Part shown: in pieces, positions 47,204 to 58,590 of the stretch
Layout: each line of letters starts with the position of its first letter
Numbering within the stretch: position 1 is the stretch's first letter
Assembly (NCBI GenBank): GCA_037893225.1
Contig: JAZGUH010000935.1
Coordinates: 395,999-459,998, forward strand
Direction of reading: 5' to 3'
Source of the DNA: Hippasteria phrygiana
Taxonomy: Eukaryota; Echinodermata; Asteroidea; Valvatida; Goniasteridae
DNA: 64,000 bases
The notes under the pieces: model-generated
Told to the model about the DNA's origin: nothing
The model's database searches: none
The model's input: the letters and a program-made list of their open reading frames with translations, nothing else
Program-made: the position numbers and the translations under genes

Positions 47204-47762
47204 CTGAATTATTACGAAATACCTCACTAGACTTTAAGTTAATAGTAGTCTCAATCATCCTGTATTAAAAATGATGGCACTTTATATCATTTTCCAACAA
47301 TTGTTCAGCCGAAAACTGCCCTCTATTGACCGAATAAGTTAGTCCAGGTTGTGTCTATTAAAAATGGGTTAATCCAAAAACGGGCGCAAGGTTGCAATTA
47401 TCGTACGTGTGTTTGTACGTGTCGTACGCGTAGTATACCCAAGTCACGCATTGTAACCAGTGCATGCAGTGGATCTTGGACGTTCGCCGCATGTACGTAC
47501 CGTTCGGTCTATGTACATGTTTTGTGACCAATTGAAAACGATCCCATTTACAAAAATTGGGCTTAATTTTACAAGAGGGCGCTATAACAAATGCCGCCCA
47601 ATGGATGAAAACGAATGCAGTTTTTCTCTCGTTTTTTTACAATCCAAGAATGCAAAACTTTGAACAGGTCAGTAGAACGATATTTCCTATAAAATACTAA
47701 CCCCAAAATCCGCCCATTTCTGAAAATTGCAACTATGACCAATCATGTACACTACATTTAAG
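47204..47762 (+). mobile_element. TTAA-type element family B, diverged long copy
   Basis: It has GAATTATTACGAAATACCTC near the left and GCAAAACTTTGAACAGGTCA, TCTGAAAATTGCAAC and ACACTACATTTAA at the right. The middle contains ~150 bp foreign to the other copies (GTACGTGTGTTTGTACGTG..). Confidence 0.65.
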
Positions 47763-48000
47763 TGGAGAGAACGAGTGTATTCCTTATTCTTTTAGAAAGC
47801 TACTTGAAGGGGCTTGTTTGACTGCAACAGACCGTTTGCAACCCAAGAAACAAGAACTTCAATGGGGGTTTAATGAGACGGCAAATCCAGCTTTCAGCGC
47901 TGGTCAATCTAGGTGCACCACACTAAATAGGCCCAAAATGGCTGCGCCAAACTGATTACCATAAATTGTAAACCCACAACTTTTTTGGAATAATATATTT

Positions 48001-48020
48001 GGGGGGGGGGGGGGGGGGGG
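48001..48020. repeat. poly(G) run
   Basis: Twenty G. Non-coding. Confidence 0.95.
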
Positions 48021-48740
48021 TCATGCAATTGATAGATTGTGTAATTATGATCAGCTATCATAACCGGGGGGTTCTGTGCTTCAACTTTTGTGAAGACTTG
48101 ATAAATTTTGGCTTTAAAATTGGTGCTATTTGGCTTGGCAAGTGGAGGGATGCTGTATGAAAAATCGCAGCTAGCCGGTTTGGGAAAAACCACATTTTTA
48201 GGGATGGTACTCTCTGGGGACAATTAGCAAAAATTCCAAATGGCTACCCTACCAAAAATTGAAAAGAATTTGACAGATTAAGATTCAAACTATAATTTTC
48301 AGTAGTGTCACAAAGGATTTTTTCACTGTGAAGTTAGGGAATTTTACACTAAGGTCAATGGGAGTTTATTCAGTGTGGTGCACCCATCTGGGAAAAAATA
48401 TGTGACATGTAAACAGTTCACCATGCCACCACCTGCATGGGTTCAAGTCTCTCCTTGTGCCCCATTATGGACTTTTTCCCAACCTATTTTGGTCCAGACT
48501 GTGCTAAATGAAGCAGCAGAACAAGTCTTGCTTCTTCAGTCAAGGGTAATTTGAAGGGAGTGGGGGCACTGAAGATTAGACACGAGGGTCATTTGTCCCA
48601 AGCCTTGCTAATTTCATGGAATTGCTTAATAGTTTGTGAAGAATTTGTGCCAACTTTGGCACAAAAAAGCTGTGCTCTAACCTTCAATGTATTTCACCTC
48701 TTGAACATATGAATTGCTAATACATTGGCATTGAGTTTTA

Positions 48741-49016
48741 GTCTTGGTTCCAAGACGTCCTTATCGCGCGGTGCAAAGCAGCGCGGACATGGTAATGGCT
48801 GCACAGCACCCTCTACACACGCACACATCGCCAAGGACGTCTTGGCCCTTTCATAGTTTTGCTCGCGAAATCGCAAGCAGAACTGTGTGTGTATTTGCAA
48901 TTTTGCATGAGTGCGTGACGTAGAGTGAATATAATCGTGTGTAGAGGGCAGTGTACAGCCATTAACTTGTGCACGCTGCAACGCACGGCGCGATAAGGAC
49001 GTCTTGGAACCAAGAC
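48741..49016. mobile_element. TA-flanked MITE with ~29-bp perfect terminal repeats
   Basis: It starts GTCTTGGTTCCAAGACGTCC and ends with the exact reverse complement; the arms stay identical through TTATCGCGC. TA lies on both sides. The first 14 bases, GTCTTGGTTCCAAG, are nearly palindromic. Among the best-preserved termini in the window, suggesting recent movement. Confidence 0.93.
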
Positions 49017-49095
49017 TATTGTTGCTTGTACTTATTGCAGTCTTCTAGAAATGAATAAGTCTGTTGGCAAAAATAAAATCCGTGCTTAGCAGCAC

Positions 49096-49394
49096 CAGTG
49101 TTGTAGCCGAGTCCCTGATCCGAGTCCGATGCCACAACAGGAGTTCAACACTCAAAAAAATGAAGTTCAAATCTGGACTTGAATAGAGCCCTGGCTTAAT
49201 CGTACACTTGGTTCTAGATTTATGCCTGGACTCACCAAGTCCAGACTTGACCAAATAAAGATGTGCTTCTCAGACATTCCGGGGCTCAAGTACGAATCTC
49301 AGTGTGTTCTTCCAGCTTCAGGTTCAAGTCGATTTTATGTCTATTTTTTTCTGATACTACATTAGACTTGGATCAGGACTCAACTACAACACTG
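49096..49394. mobile_element. hAT-like element with GAGTCC-type modules
   Basis: It starts CAGTGTTGTAGCCGAGTCCC and ends CAACTACAACACTG. Flanks AGCAGCAC and GACAGCAC match at 6 of 8 bases. The interior repeats GACTTG and GAGTCC variants. Confidence 0.8.
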
Positions 49395-49460
49395 GACAGC
49401 ACCATGAACTTGGGCCCCTTGAGCCCACTCTACAGAACCATTAGGCAAGCAAATACTCTT

Positions 49461-49863
49461 TAAGTCGTGCCCGCATTGGACTTTTAGAGGTAAAACGTAC
49501 AGAGATTGTTGTCAGTTTTACCAACTTAAGTCCAGTGCGGACAGCCGGTAAACTTTCCAAATTGTCAAGTGTCGATCGTCGGTTGTCAGTTTATCCCTCC
49601 GCAGCGGGAACTTTTACAGGGCCAACCGTGCAGCAGAAGTGTTACATGTACATGGCCAGTTTTACGTCGCTGAAAGTCCAGTGCGCACAGCCATTGTAAT
49701 GTAAAATGTGCATTTTGACCACTGCAAAGTTTACACGGCTAAGGACTTTCCACGAGCCGTGTAATCCAAGTGTGGACGCACGGAAGAATAACCACAGTGG
49801 AATGTTAACAATCATGCGCAGTAACTTTTGACAATAGTTAAGTCCAATGCGAACGCAGCTTTA
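49461..49863. mobile_element. TGGACTTA-motif element, copy 3
   Basis: TAAGTCGTGCCCGCATTGGA at the left, TCCAATGCGAACGCAGCTTT at the right; internal AAGTCCAGTGCGGACAGCC and AAAGTCCAGTGCGCACAGCC. Related to 9171-9810 and 32993-33682. Confidence 0.8.
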
Positions 49864-50410
49864 GTAGTACATATACATGTACAGAAACACGTTAATTTTT
49901 TTGGCAATTCCCATATGATTAATTATGGAAATTCTTTGGTGTAAATGAAATTAGCAGCCAGTGAGAGTGATAAAAGAACAGCAGAAAGTACAGTGCTTTC
50001 CCACCTGGATGTATCATTTCATTACCAACTACATCATCAAACAGCTAAAACTCCTTTTCTGTTGGCTAGGCAATCCCTCCCAAACAGAAAAAAAAACCTG
50101 CACAGACGTACTATGTATTTAGGCCCTGTGCAGTACCTGTCACTCAAAGTCACATTTGTGAATCAGGGTCCAAGGGTTCGAGAGTCGGTAATACAGCCCA
50201 AAAAAACTGTGTAGAATAAAGAGAGCTCTCCTTTTTTTGACCCGGTGGTCATAATTCCACTCATGAGTGAATCAACATATGCATTTGAGACACCCTAGTC
50301 TTTCAATCAGTGTGGTTGTAGCAACCCCACCCCCCGCAATGGATAATAGTTTATCCATATATCTCAAAGCTATTTGTGAATTACTGATAAAACATCTCCA
50401 CTCCCAAAGT

Positions 50411-50888
50411 TAAAGGTAGTATACAACATTTGTTTTTGCTGTAATTTTCAGAAATAAATGGATTTGAGGGTTAGTATTTTATAGCAAATACTGTAGCAGT
50501 GACCTGTTTAAAATTGTGTGTGAATAGATGCTGTAAAACAGAAAACAGAGAAAAAACTTCAGACTACTTCAGATAAAACATAGCAATTTATAGACGTCAG
50601 GGAATTATCAGGTCGGGGAACTGAACTACTTCCAATGATTGTCGGCCGACAATCGCTGGAAATTGATACAAACATTCCACTTTTCTTGAAAATGACCGCA
50701 CACCACGTGCCAAGATTTAACAGGATGCTTCAGACTCATATTTACCTACAGTCAAGTAAGGTATTTCATAATAATTTGTTTTTTATATGTTTGCAAATGT
50801 TGTATATTACTGGTACCTTTATGCAGCTACATGTATACCCCGACAATGATTATACAGGTTTTGAATAATTGGGGTCTGCAAATCATTA
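50411..50888 (-). mobile_element. TTAA-type element family B with shared flank
   Basis: Inverted copy: TTAAAGGTAGTATACAACAT at the left, core TGTCGGCCGACAATCGC, and GCAAATGTTGTATATTACTG then GGTACCTTTATGCAGC to the right. The extra ~70 bp repeats the spacer at 21870-21940. Confidence 0.8.
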
Positions 50889-52107
50889 ACTGGCTGCTAA
50901 AAGTGTAACAGAAGCAAACTTAATATAATGTACAATCTATAATCACTGTGGTATGGTAGAAGTACAGGCATATCTCAGCAGGTAAACTATATTAACCCTA
51001 ACAGTCCTGAATCCTCCAATTTCAATACGATTTTTCACACAACCTAGGGAGTTTGGGTAGCACTTTTTGCTCAACTTTTCCGATAAATATTGTGAAACAC
51101 AAGCACGTGGCAAAAATGTGACAGCGAAATGGTGAAGAGTCATATTCTAGAGGTTACGGCTTTTGGATTGACTTATCGCATGCACTGGATGGACGGTCAA
51201 CTGGATGTCGTCTTCGAAGCCTGCCTCAAGATTGTGTCATTGTGTCCTTGAGCAGAACACTTTACTTTGATCGCTTCTCTCCAGCAAGCAGTACAAGGGC
51301 AACCTGTGGGGGCAGAATTGGTTCCAAAGAGGGGACCATGGTTGAATGCTAGGACATGTTTACTACTTCCAAGAATGACGAATAGTTGTCAGTGGGCTAT
51401 GCATGCATGCTTCAAAGGGAATTGAATAGTGCATTGATGCTCGGTAAAATATTCCATATTATTTTGACAATTTGTAGTTTTCTACCTCACTTATTCCAGG
51501 GTCACTGGAATACAAAACAAACTGCACTTAGATTGTATGCTGTGTCCGACCCAAACAGGCATTTCTGCTCGACAGACCAAGTTTTCATGCAAGATTTAGT
51601 TGACTAGATTAGGCTTGACTGGTGATTTGATAGAAATTGCCATACAATGCATTTTTTTTACGAGGTTGTGGGGAAATTGCATCTGTTCATGTACCCGTCA
51701 TGGAATGTGGAGTACCAAACTCAACACCGCGAATTGAACTACAATTGTTAGGTTTATACTGCTTTCCATGCACACTGTGTTGATACAAGTCTCAAGCAGT
51801 CTCTGTATCAGGCAAATGAGGAATCAATTGCACACACTTTAGTTTTGCATTATTTTAGCTTTGTATTATAATAACTCGTCACTAAGGCGTCTTACTGTTT
51901 TACATAATTTTAGTTTTTTTCTACCTAGGTCATTTGTTTGTAAGCTTAAGTTCTTTTTCTACACGGCCCCTTGAAAAGCAGCACTATGTTGAATGGGCTA
52001 CCGTGTCTAAAAAAGTGATAATAATAATAATAATTCTGGGAATCTGGGAATCTTTTCTTGCTGTTTCCAAAATGCTGGATCTTTTCCTGGTCATGTATAC
52101 ATTTGGA

Positions 52108-52577
52108 TTAACCCTAACTCAAGGGCGGATCCAGAACAGAATTTTTGTTTGGGGGGGCCAACAATTTTTTTTGGGAGGGGGCCCAAAACAATTTTGGCTG
52201 AGTTTTGTGGGTGGGTGTACGAAAACAAAAAGAAAAAAAAGGGTTTGGTTTGGTTTGGGGGGGGGGGGGGGGTGGGGCATGGCCCCCTTGGCCCCCCTGG
52301 ATCCGCCCTTGCCCTAACTCCCTACATAATTTTTCCTAAGTGTAGCCTGAATGCTCCAATATCCTCCGATTCCAAAATCTTCCAATGTTTGTTACTGGGG
52401 ACCACTGCCTGAATCCTGCAAAATCCTCCAATCCTTCGACATCACCCAGCACCAGATTGGGCCTGATGACCTGGATCCTCCATCCGATGCTTCAACTGCC
52501 AAAGACACTCAATCCTCCAAATTCCTAGCTCCATTTGGCCATGAGGATTTGGGAGGATTTGGGAAGGTTAGGGTTAA
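52108..52577 (+). mobile_element. TTAA-type element family A, copy 3 (interrupted)
   Basis: TTAACCCTAACT at the left, GGGAAGGTTAGGGTTAA at the right. It is split by the insertion 52120-52311 after its first 12 bases. The interior AATCCTCC modules are shorter than in other copies. Confidence 0.85.
52120..52311. mobile_element. hAT-like MITE, CAAGGGCGGATCC ends, nested
   Basis: It starts CAAGGGCGGATCCAG and ends CTGGATCCGCCCTTG. Flanked by CCCTAACT on both sides (52112-52119, 52312-52319), a perfect 8-bp duplication. G-rich interior with a run near 52258. Confidence 0.93.
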
Positions 52578-53426
52578 ATCGTGTGGACAAAGGACATCAG
52601 CGAGCAGGATTTTAAGTGCGCTTTGTTGCATGACCCCATATCACCATTAACTTATGTTCTGACAATCATTCCGTGACAGAGAGGGAAAGAAGGCGACAGA
52701 GAGGGAAAGAATTGTGTCTTTGGAACAACAAGCATTCATTTCCATTTTAGTTTTCAAATACCAAAGCAATCCACCGGAATGGGTTAAAGTAAAAGGAAGT
52801 CTGTCAGGGTCAAGGATGTTCTGAAATTCAGTTTAGTCTGCAGTTAGTTATTTCCTGGATGGTCCTATTTTAAAATACATAACTCCATGACTAGACAACT
52901 AGTTTAATGGCATCAAGTCAGTGGTTGTATGAATGTAGAGAATAGGTACATGTACATACAGGAATGTACAAACATATCACCTGGTGGCTGATCTGTTGTT
53001 GCTGGGAGATATTAAACAGGCTATGTGGTTCAGCATTTTTAAAAATAAACACAAATGTGACATGGTTAAATGAAATGACTGGAAAGTCGAGTTACAAGCA
53101 GAAACAACAATTTTCACTGGGAAGTGAATTTCAGGATTTTAACATCCCTTTTTTTATCATATCCCAAAGTCTGAGAGAACAGTTCGCACGGTTCGCTGAC
53201 GTTGAGCTTCGTTTTCTCGAAACAAGGGGGTATGACTCTAACAGCTTCAAAAGATTATAGCACGGGCCAGAAATGAGCTACACCAATACACAATACAGCA
53301 AACTGAAGCTCACCAACTGTACTTTCAGGAAACCGTCATGCTCTCAATTTTAAACTCTCGCTAACTTCCACACAGTCTTAGATGCGATTTGAAGATTCTG
53401 CATGGTGGAGAATACAACTAGAGAGA

Positions 53427-53545
53427 TGGTAGTATACAACATTTGCAAAAAAAAAACCAAAACCCCAAAACGACTGAATTATTATGAAATACCTTACTTG
53501 ACTGCAAGTAAATAATAGTCCCAAATATCCTGTGAAATAGTCTAG
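53427..53545 (+). mobile_element. TTAA-type element family B, 5' fragment
   Basis: GGTAGTATACAACATTTGC, then GAATTATTATGAAATACCTT and a deletion joining TCCTGTGAAAT to AGTCTAGTTCCC. Adjacent to the dispersed repeat 53551-53640. Confidence 0.75.
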
Positions 53546-53550
53546 TTCCC

Positions 53551-53640
53551 CATTACAAAGCTTACATTATATATATTTGATTATGGAATGGAAATCTCAA
53601 TTTTCAAAATGTCCAACTTATGTCCGATTTCGCTTGCTGG
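53551..53640. repeat. dispersed repeat, copy 2 of 2
   Basis: Match to 37496-37585 (TTGATTATGGAATG, AATTTTCAAAATGTCCAACT). Function unknown. Confidence 0.75.
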
Positions 53641-54789
53641 TGACCGCAAATGGCAATCGGGCCATCCACCATTTGCCTACCCAACCAGGAACCCTACCTG
53701 GCTGTGGATTTGCTGTGAATGTTAAAGCAATAGTCTCATTGGTGAATGAGGCACTGATTTGCTGCTGCATCAAGCCACTGTCAACAGGAAAAGAATTGCT
53801 ACACAGACAGTAGGAAAGGCAGGGCCTGAATATCCTGTTTTTCATCCATTATTCTATTCCGTCATGGGCCTGATGTTTACCTTCAACAATTATTTCCTTG
53901 TCTATTCACCCAATAAATCCCCCCCCCCTCCCTGAAAAAGTGCACTCCGAGTCACTGCACTTTGGGGAAAACTGCATCCCTAATATATTCCAATAGACAA
54001 AATTTCACAAAAGCCACATTATGCACGTCTGGGTTGAAAGCGAGGCTCTCAGTACTACATGTAGATAAACACAGTGCTGAACAAATTCATTCATGCATGA
54101 ATGAATCAGGCCATGAATGGCAGCACAGTGCACGTTCAGCACAGTAAGTTATTTACTTAGTGCCAAGATCCTCACTTTCAGACCTGGAGGTGAACGTGTG
54201 TACGCATCCAAATCGAGGACAGTGAACAAAAGAATGATGTAAGAGAACAATGGGATGGTCGAATCGAGGACGGTCCTTGATTAGAAAACGTGTACAAAAC
54301 CAATGGGAGCTCTTGCAAAAAAGTTAGAGTACATGTATAAACAAAAGAGGAACAATGGGAAGTCCTCTATTTACACCATATACATGTACATGTACATGTA
54401 CATGCACTGTATATATCTCCGAGGACAAGAGAAGAAAGTAAACACAAAGAAACCTTTCAGTCCTCGAACGTAGAGTCTTTTGTTGAAATCGGTCCTCGAA
54501 TGTAAGGATACGTGCTTAGTCTATGGGGGGTTGGTTATATTAAAGGAACAATAGGAAACACAAAGCATTGTCCTCGGACGTATTGGGGAAGTACACACAT
54601 GTGTGCACACATCAAAGCCATTTTCTTTAATTTGAGATTTGTCTATATCCTGATGAAAACATAAGCAGTTTCACTATAAATGAAAACACTTTTATAAACT
54701 GGGTTAATTTTGGATAATTTTACATGTACAAAGGTTCTATTCTGGAGGACAGATAAACGTTCGCCCTGATGACCGCCGTGTTCAAGTGA

Positions 54790-54972
54790 GAAACGACTGT
54801 GCCGACACCCCAGGGCAAACTCGCCCCGGGGCAAGATAAGTAGGGTTTGAGAAAAGCAACTGAGAATCCACGTGGGGTTGAACTAAGGGGTGAAAAATTG
54901 TGCGTCACCCCAGGGCGGCGCTGGGGCGAGTTTGCCCAGGGGATGGATACTCTAGTGTGAAAAGGCCTTTTG
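54790..54972. mobile_element. inverted-repeat element related to 31738-32970
   Basis: It ends AGTGTGAAAAGGCCTTTT. The interior holds CACCCCAGGGC..CTCGCCCCGGGG and its inverted partner GCTGGGGCGAGTTTGCCC. The left terminus is not clear. Confidence 0.55.
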
Positions 54973-55079
54973 ACTGCTGAAATCGAAAACAAGCCACTGT
55001 GTTTTTTTGGAGGTCACATACACTTTTCTCGAAGAGGGCAGCAAGCTTTCAGATTGAAACTAATCCAAACAAATATTCA

Positions 55080-55283
55080 ATGTGAACAAAGAAAATTGGC
55101 AGGAGCGGGATTCAAACTCGCAACATTCGGAATACCGTACCGGTGCTCTACCAACTGAGCTATCTTGCCCTATGTTGGTGGTCTCCCAAATTGTCAGCCT
55201 TCTTTGTTCGGGGGCGCTAGTCAGAAGTCATAAACCCAATTTTATACGATACAACCTGGGAAGCGACACTGTGTCGCTTCCCA
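55080..55283 (-). repeat. tRNA-like SINE, full-length inverted copy
   Basis: On the minus strand: GTCGCTTCCCAGG, GACAATTTGGGAGACCACC, TAGCTCAGTTGGTAGAGC (A box), a B box changed to GTTTGAATCCC, CTCCTGCCA and TTTCTTTGTTCAC. GAACAAAG and CTTTGTTC bracket the tRNA-like part. Confidence 0.85.
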
Positions 55284-55505
55284 GCAGGGTTGTTTGATTT
55301 AAATCACTCGATTTAAATCATTGATTTAAATCATGATTTTAAATCATTGATTTAAATCATGATTTTAAATCAGTGAAAAAAAAAAATCAATAAAAAAATC
55401 ACTAATAAAAATCATGTTTCGATTTAAAAAAAAAATTCTGTCAATTTTTAATGTAAAAACAAAGTCTGTTATTTAAACCCGATTTTTATCAACTTTAAAT
55501 CACTT
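55283..55505. repeat. GATTTAAATC array
   Basis: AGGGTTGTTTGATTTAAATC begins a run of GATTTAAATCATT and TGATTTTAAATCA motifs; the tail TTTATCAACTTTAAATCAC is a loose mirror. Related to 20643-21182. AT-rich and strongly self-complementary. Confidence 0.7.
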
Positions 55506-55586
55506 ATACTAACTCTAAAGGGATGTATGAGGCCAATTTCCTGCAAAATGTACTACATTTATCTTGTGTACAATGCATTCTGAAGC

Positions 55587-55831
55587 AATGTACGCATGGG
55601 CATTCTATAAATTTGGGGTCCAATTTTACATCTGACATGTTTAAGATTTTGCAAAGTGCCTTCTATCTCCAAGAGTGATTATGTATTAGCAAAGTACATG
55701 CCAAACAAGTAAAAAATAGTGTGAAGTGAATTTTAATGATACTTGATGGGAAATTACACAGGTCAGGTGTAACAGGGAAACCAAAAAATGTAACTTTTGA
55801 ACCCCAAATTTATAGAATGACCCACATACAT
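55587..55831. mobile_element. inverted-repeat element, AATTTGGGGTCCAA ends, copy 1
   Basis: GGGCATTCTATAAATTTGGG at the left, CCCAAATTTATAGAATGACCC at the right (first 20 bases match inverted). Shares GCCAAACAAGTAAAAAATAG and TTAATGATACTTGATGGG with 60403-60685. Confidence 0.8.
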
Positions 55832-56292
55832 ACATGTGCATGTACTACCTATGATACAATATTCATCTCTTGCCTGTGCACTTCTTACTTTTGGCACATA
55901 ACTACCCTTGTTCTTGCGACTGGGCATTATATCGTGCAAAGGGTTACATCGTTGACTTATATGGAACTTTAGGGCATGGTTACTAGATGATTGGCACTCA
56001 TAATGCAGCAACCACGAATGTAGTGAGAATTTGGCAAAGTCACGAACACGCATATCGTATACATGCAGTGCAGTAGGTTGGCACGGTGTCAACGTACTTT
56101 CCGTTTGTTGGGACGCATGATTCTTTACAACGTGCAGTCCACACCAGCAACAAAATTAAACGACACATTAACAAGGTTGATAACATGAACTGCGGGTTAG
56201 CAGGGACGCGCCAAATGTTTATCTCAGCCAAAGATACTGAACGAAGACAACAAACGCAATGTACAGTAATGAAATTATGACCAATAAATGCT

Positions 56293-56424
56293 GCATTATT
56301 GCTGGTCTCGACTCAAGACCAGCCAAAATATCGAGACCACAGTACAGGGTGCGGAGATCGAGACCGAGACCCAGACCACACGGTACCAAGACCGAGACCG
56401 GTCTTGAGACCTACAACACTGCTT
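56293..56424. mobile_element. element with GAGACC modules, CTACAACACTG end
   Basis: Right end GAGACCTACAACACTG; left CATTATTGCTGGTCTCG. The interior repeats (A)GACCGAGACC. Same terminal type as 44065-45005 and 49096-49394; target duplication not visible. Confidence 0.65.
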
Positions 56425-56600
56425 CTTCCCACACACACAAAAATTCCAGACAACACGGAACCTTTTGCACAAGTAAAACAAGAATCGGGAATACTATTTG
56501 TGGTTTAAAAATGATAAAATAATTGCTACAACAGATGGCAATCTCATATTACAGCCGTCCGCCAAGGTCCTGAATGACTGGTGCATGCTTGACTTCATGT

Positions 56601-56626
56601 GGGGGGGGGGGGGGGGGGGGGGGGGG
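56601..56626. repeat. poly(G) run, 26 bases
   Basis: Uninterrupted G homopolymer. Confidence 0.95.
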
Positions 56627-57869
56627 AGATATTAATGAATTTTCTTTATTCAATGTACAATTGGCATTTCCAAGTAAGTGAGTACAAAAACGGTTGATGT
56701 ATTGCACGTAGTAGGCTGCAAATTGAATGTGTGAAATGGCACCCGTGCAAAATGGGTCTAAATTAATTTGGTAATTATAGAATTATTTGGAAATCACATG
56801 GGCTGCCCTGATATGCAAATTCCTGGGGGATTTTGAAGCCACGTATGAATAATGAGCCCACATGTGGAAAAATACGACTTCCTGGAAATATGCACTGAGG
56901 GAAAGAGCAAAATACCTCACTCTTTGATAAAAAAAATAACTTTGTGAAATACATGGTAACATTTAGCCTTCATTTCAATGAATATTTCATTCAAGAAGTA
57001 AAAAAATCAAAAAAATCTGACCTTTAACTGACCTTGAGGGAAACAGTCAATGTTACAATGCAAATTCCGCAATAAAAGATCCATTATTGATGTCATGAAA
57101 TCTGCTTTTTGAGTTTGCTCGAGTACAAATCTTTTGGCTTATTTTTCACTGTTTTAAAACAGCGCAAGCGTATGAAATTTTGCCGTATCCATTTTATGTT
57201 ACTTTATGTGTCCCTTTGTGATGTTAGAAGCACTATTTCAACACTGAACGGCAGTGACTAACTTTAGGAAGACACAATGAACATTTAGTATTGCACTGAT
57301 TATTTCGAATATAGTATTTCCAGATTTTAAGGAATGTCTTTTTGCCGAGGGACACCATCCAAAATTATACCAAGCTGTGAACCTGCAGTGAACATATATC
57401 CCCAAATTTCTATGAATCAGTCAGACAGGAATACAGCATGTCCATTCCAATACACATCCGACAGTCAGTTATAAAACAAATCTGGCCTAATGATTGCCAG
57501 CAATTGTTATCTGATCATTATGCCTCGCTCTGAATCACAGGAAAGACAAGCAATAGGGGACGATCCTACTCACCGTGCTGTCACGCACATCGCATGCAAA
57601 TAGCCAGAAAATTGATCGAGGTGATGTATCACACCACTGACATATGTCGATTTAATATCAATGATTTCAACCCTTGTCATTTTGCACAAACCTCCAACCT
57701 GAAACGCTTTGACAAGTCCGTTTTTAAAAATGGAAACAACAAATCTCAGTTTATAAGTATGGGAATTGATTTCTATATTATAAAGCCTTAGTTTCCAACA
57801 CAGTAAGTTACCTAACTGCAAGGGCCATCAACCACTTGTGGCCTTGCGACGACACAACCCCCATTCCCA

Positions 57870-57871
<2 letters not shown>

Positions 57872-57912
<41 letters not shown>
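57872..57912. repeat. poly(C) run, 41 bases
   Basis: Longest homopolymer in the window. Its length is likely variable between alleles or assemblies. Proline/glycine-repeat frames here are artefacts. Confidence 0.95.
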
Positions 57913-58590
57913 ACCTCGCACCACAAGCAAAAGACCCATGCCAGTCCAACATATGACGTGGGACGTACGTAAAATGGACGTGCCTTGTGTACTAAAAATA
58001 ACTAGCACAAGCCTGAATCTCAGTGCTAGTGTTTGTCTACATGCTCGATCTTTACACAGTGCCTCTATCACCCCAGACACTAGACGCTGCCAATTTCGCA
58101 ATTTCTTGTTGTTGATGGTTTCAATAGATTTTGTTCAGCAGTTCAGAGCAAGGACAGCAATATTTGGCAATTTCACAGATTCTGGCGGTGCTTCACTGAA
58201 TAAACTTTGCGACGCAATCAACTGAAAATAAATATTTTTTCCCAAACCTGTCATAAAAGAATACTCCATTTCCTTATACTGTGGTATAACAAAATACTTC
58301 CCAAATTATTCGAATTATTTTAATGACCAACAATTGATACCTCACTTACGATTTCGATACTTTACTATAATTACCACTTATACTATTTTTTGCACAATCT
58401 ATCAAACCATGTTTCACAAAAAAAAACCTTCCATTGTCCCCACCAACAACAATTGTATCATAAAATTATTTACTCTATAAAAATTGAAATTGCTAAACTT
58501 AATCATGCTTGAGGCCAAGCTTAATCTTTCAAGATTCATTTCAAAAATTAATTTCTAGATTTATACACCGTTGGAAAGAACACATAAGCT

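Noticed and set aside
57573..57700. Strong minus-strand donor CACG|GTGAGTAG after a short ATG frame (M-C-V-T-A), considered as another first exon
   Set aside because: The frame ends in phase 2, whereas exon 31203-31284 needs one leftover base; the phase-1 reading contains a stop.
57808..58225. Proline- or glycine-rich proteins predicted across the poly(C) tract
   Set aside because: The low-complexity part comes from a 41-base homopolymer and the flanking residues match nothing.
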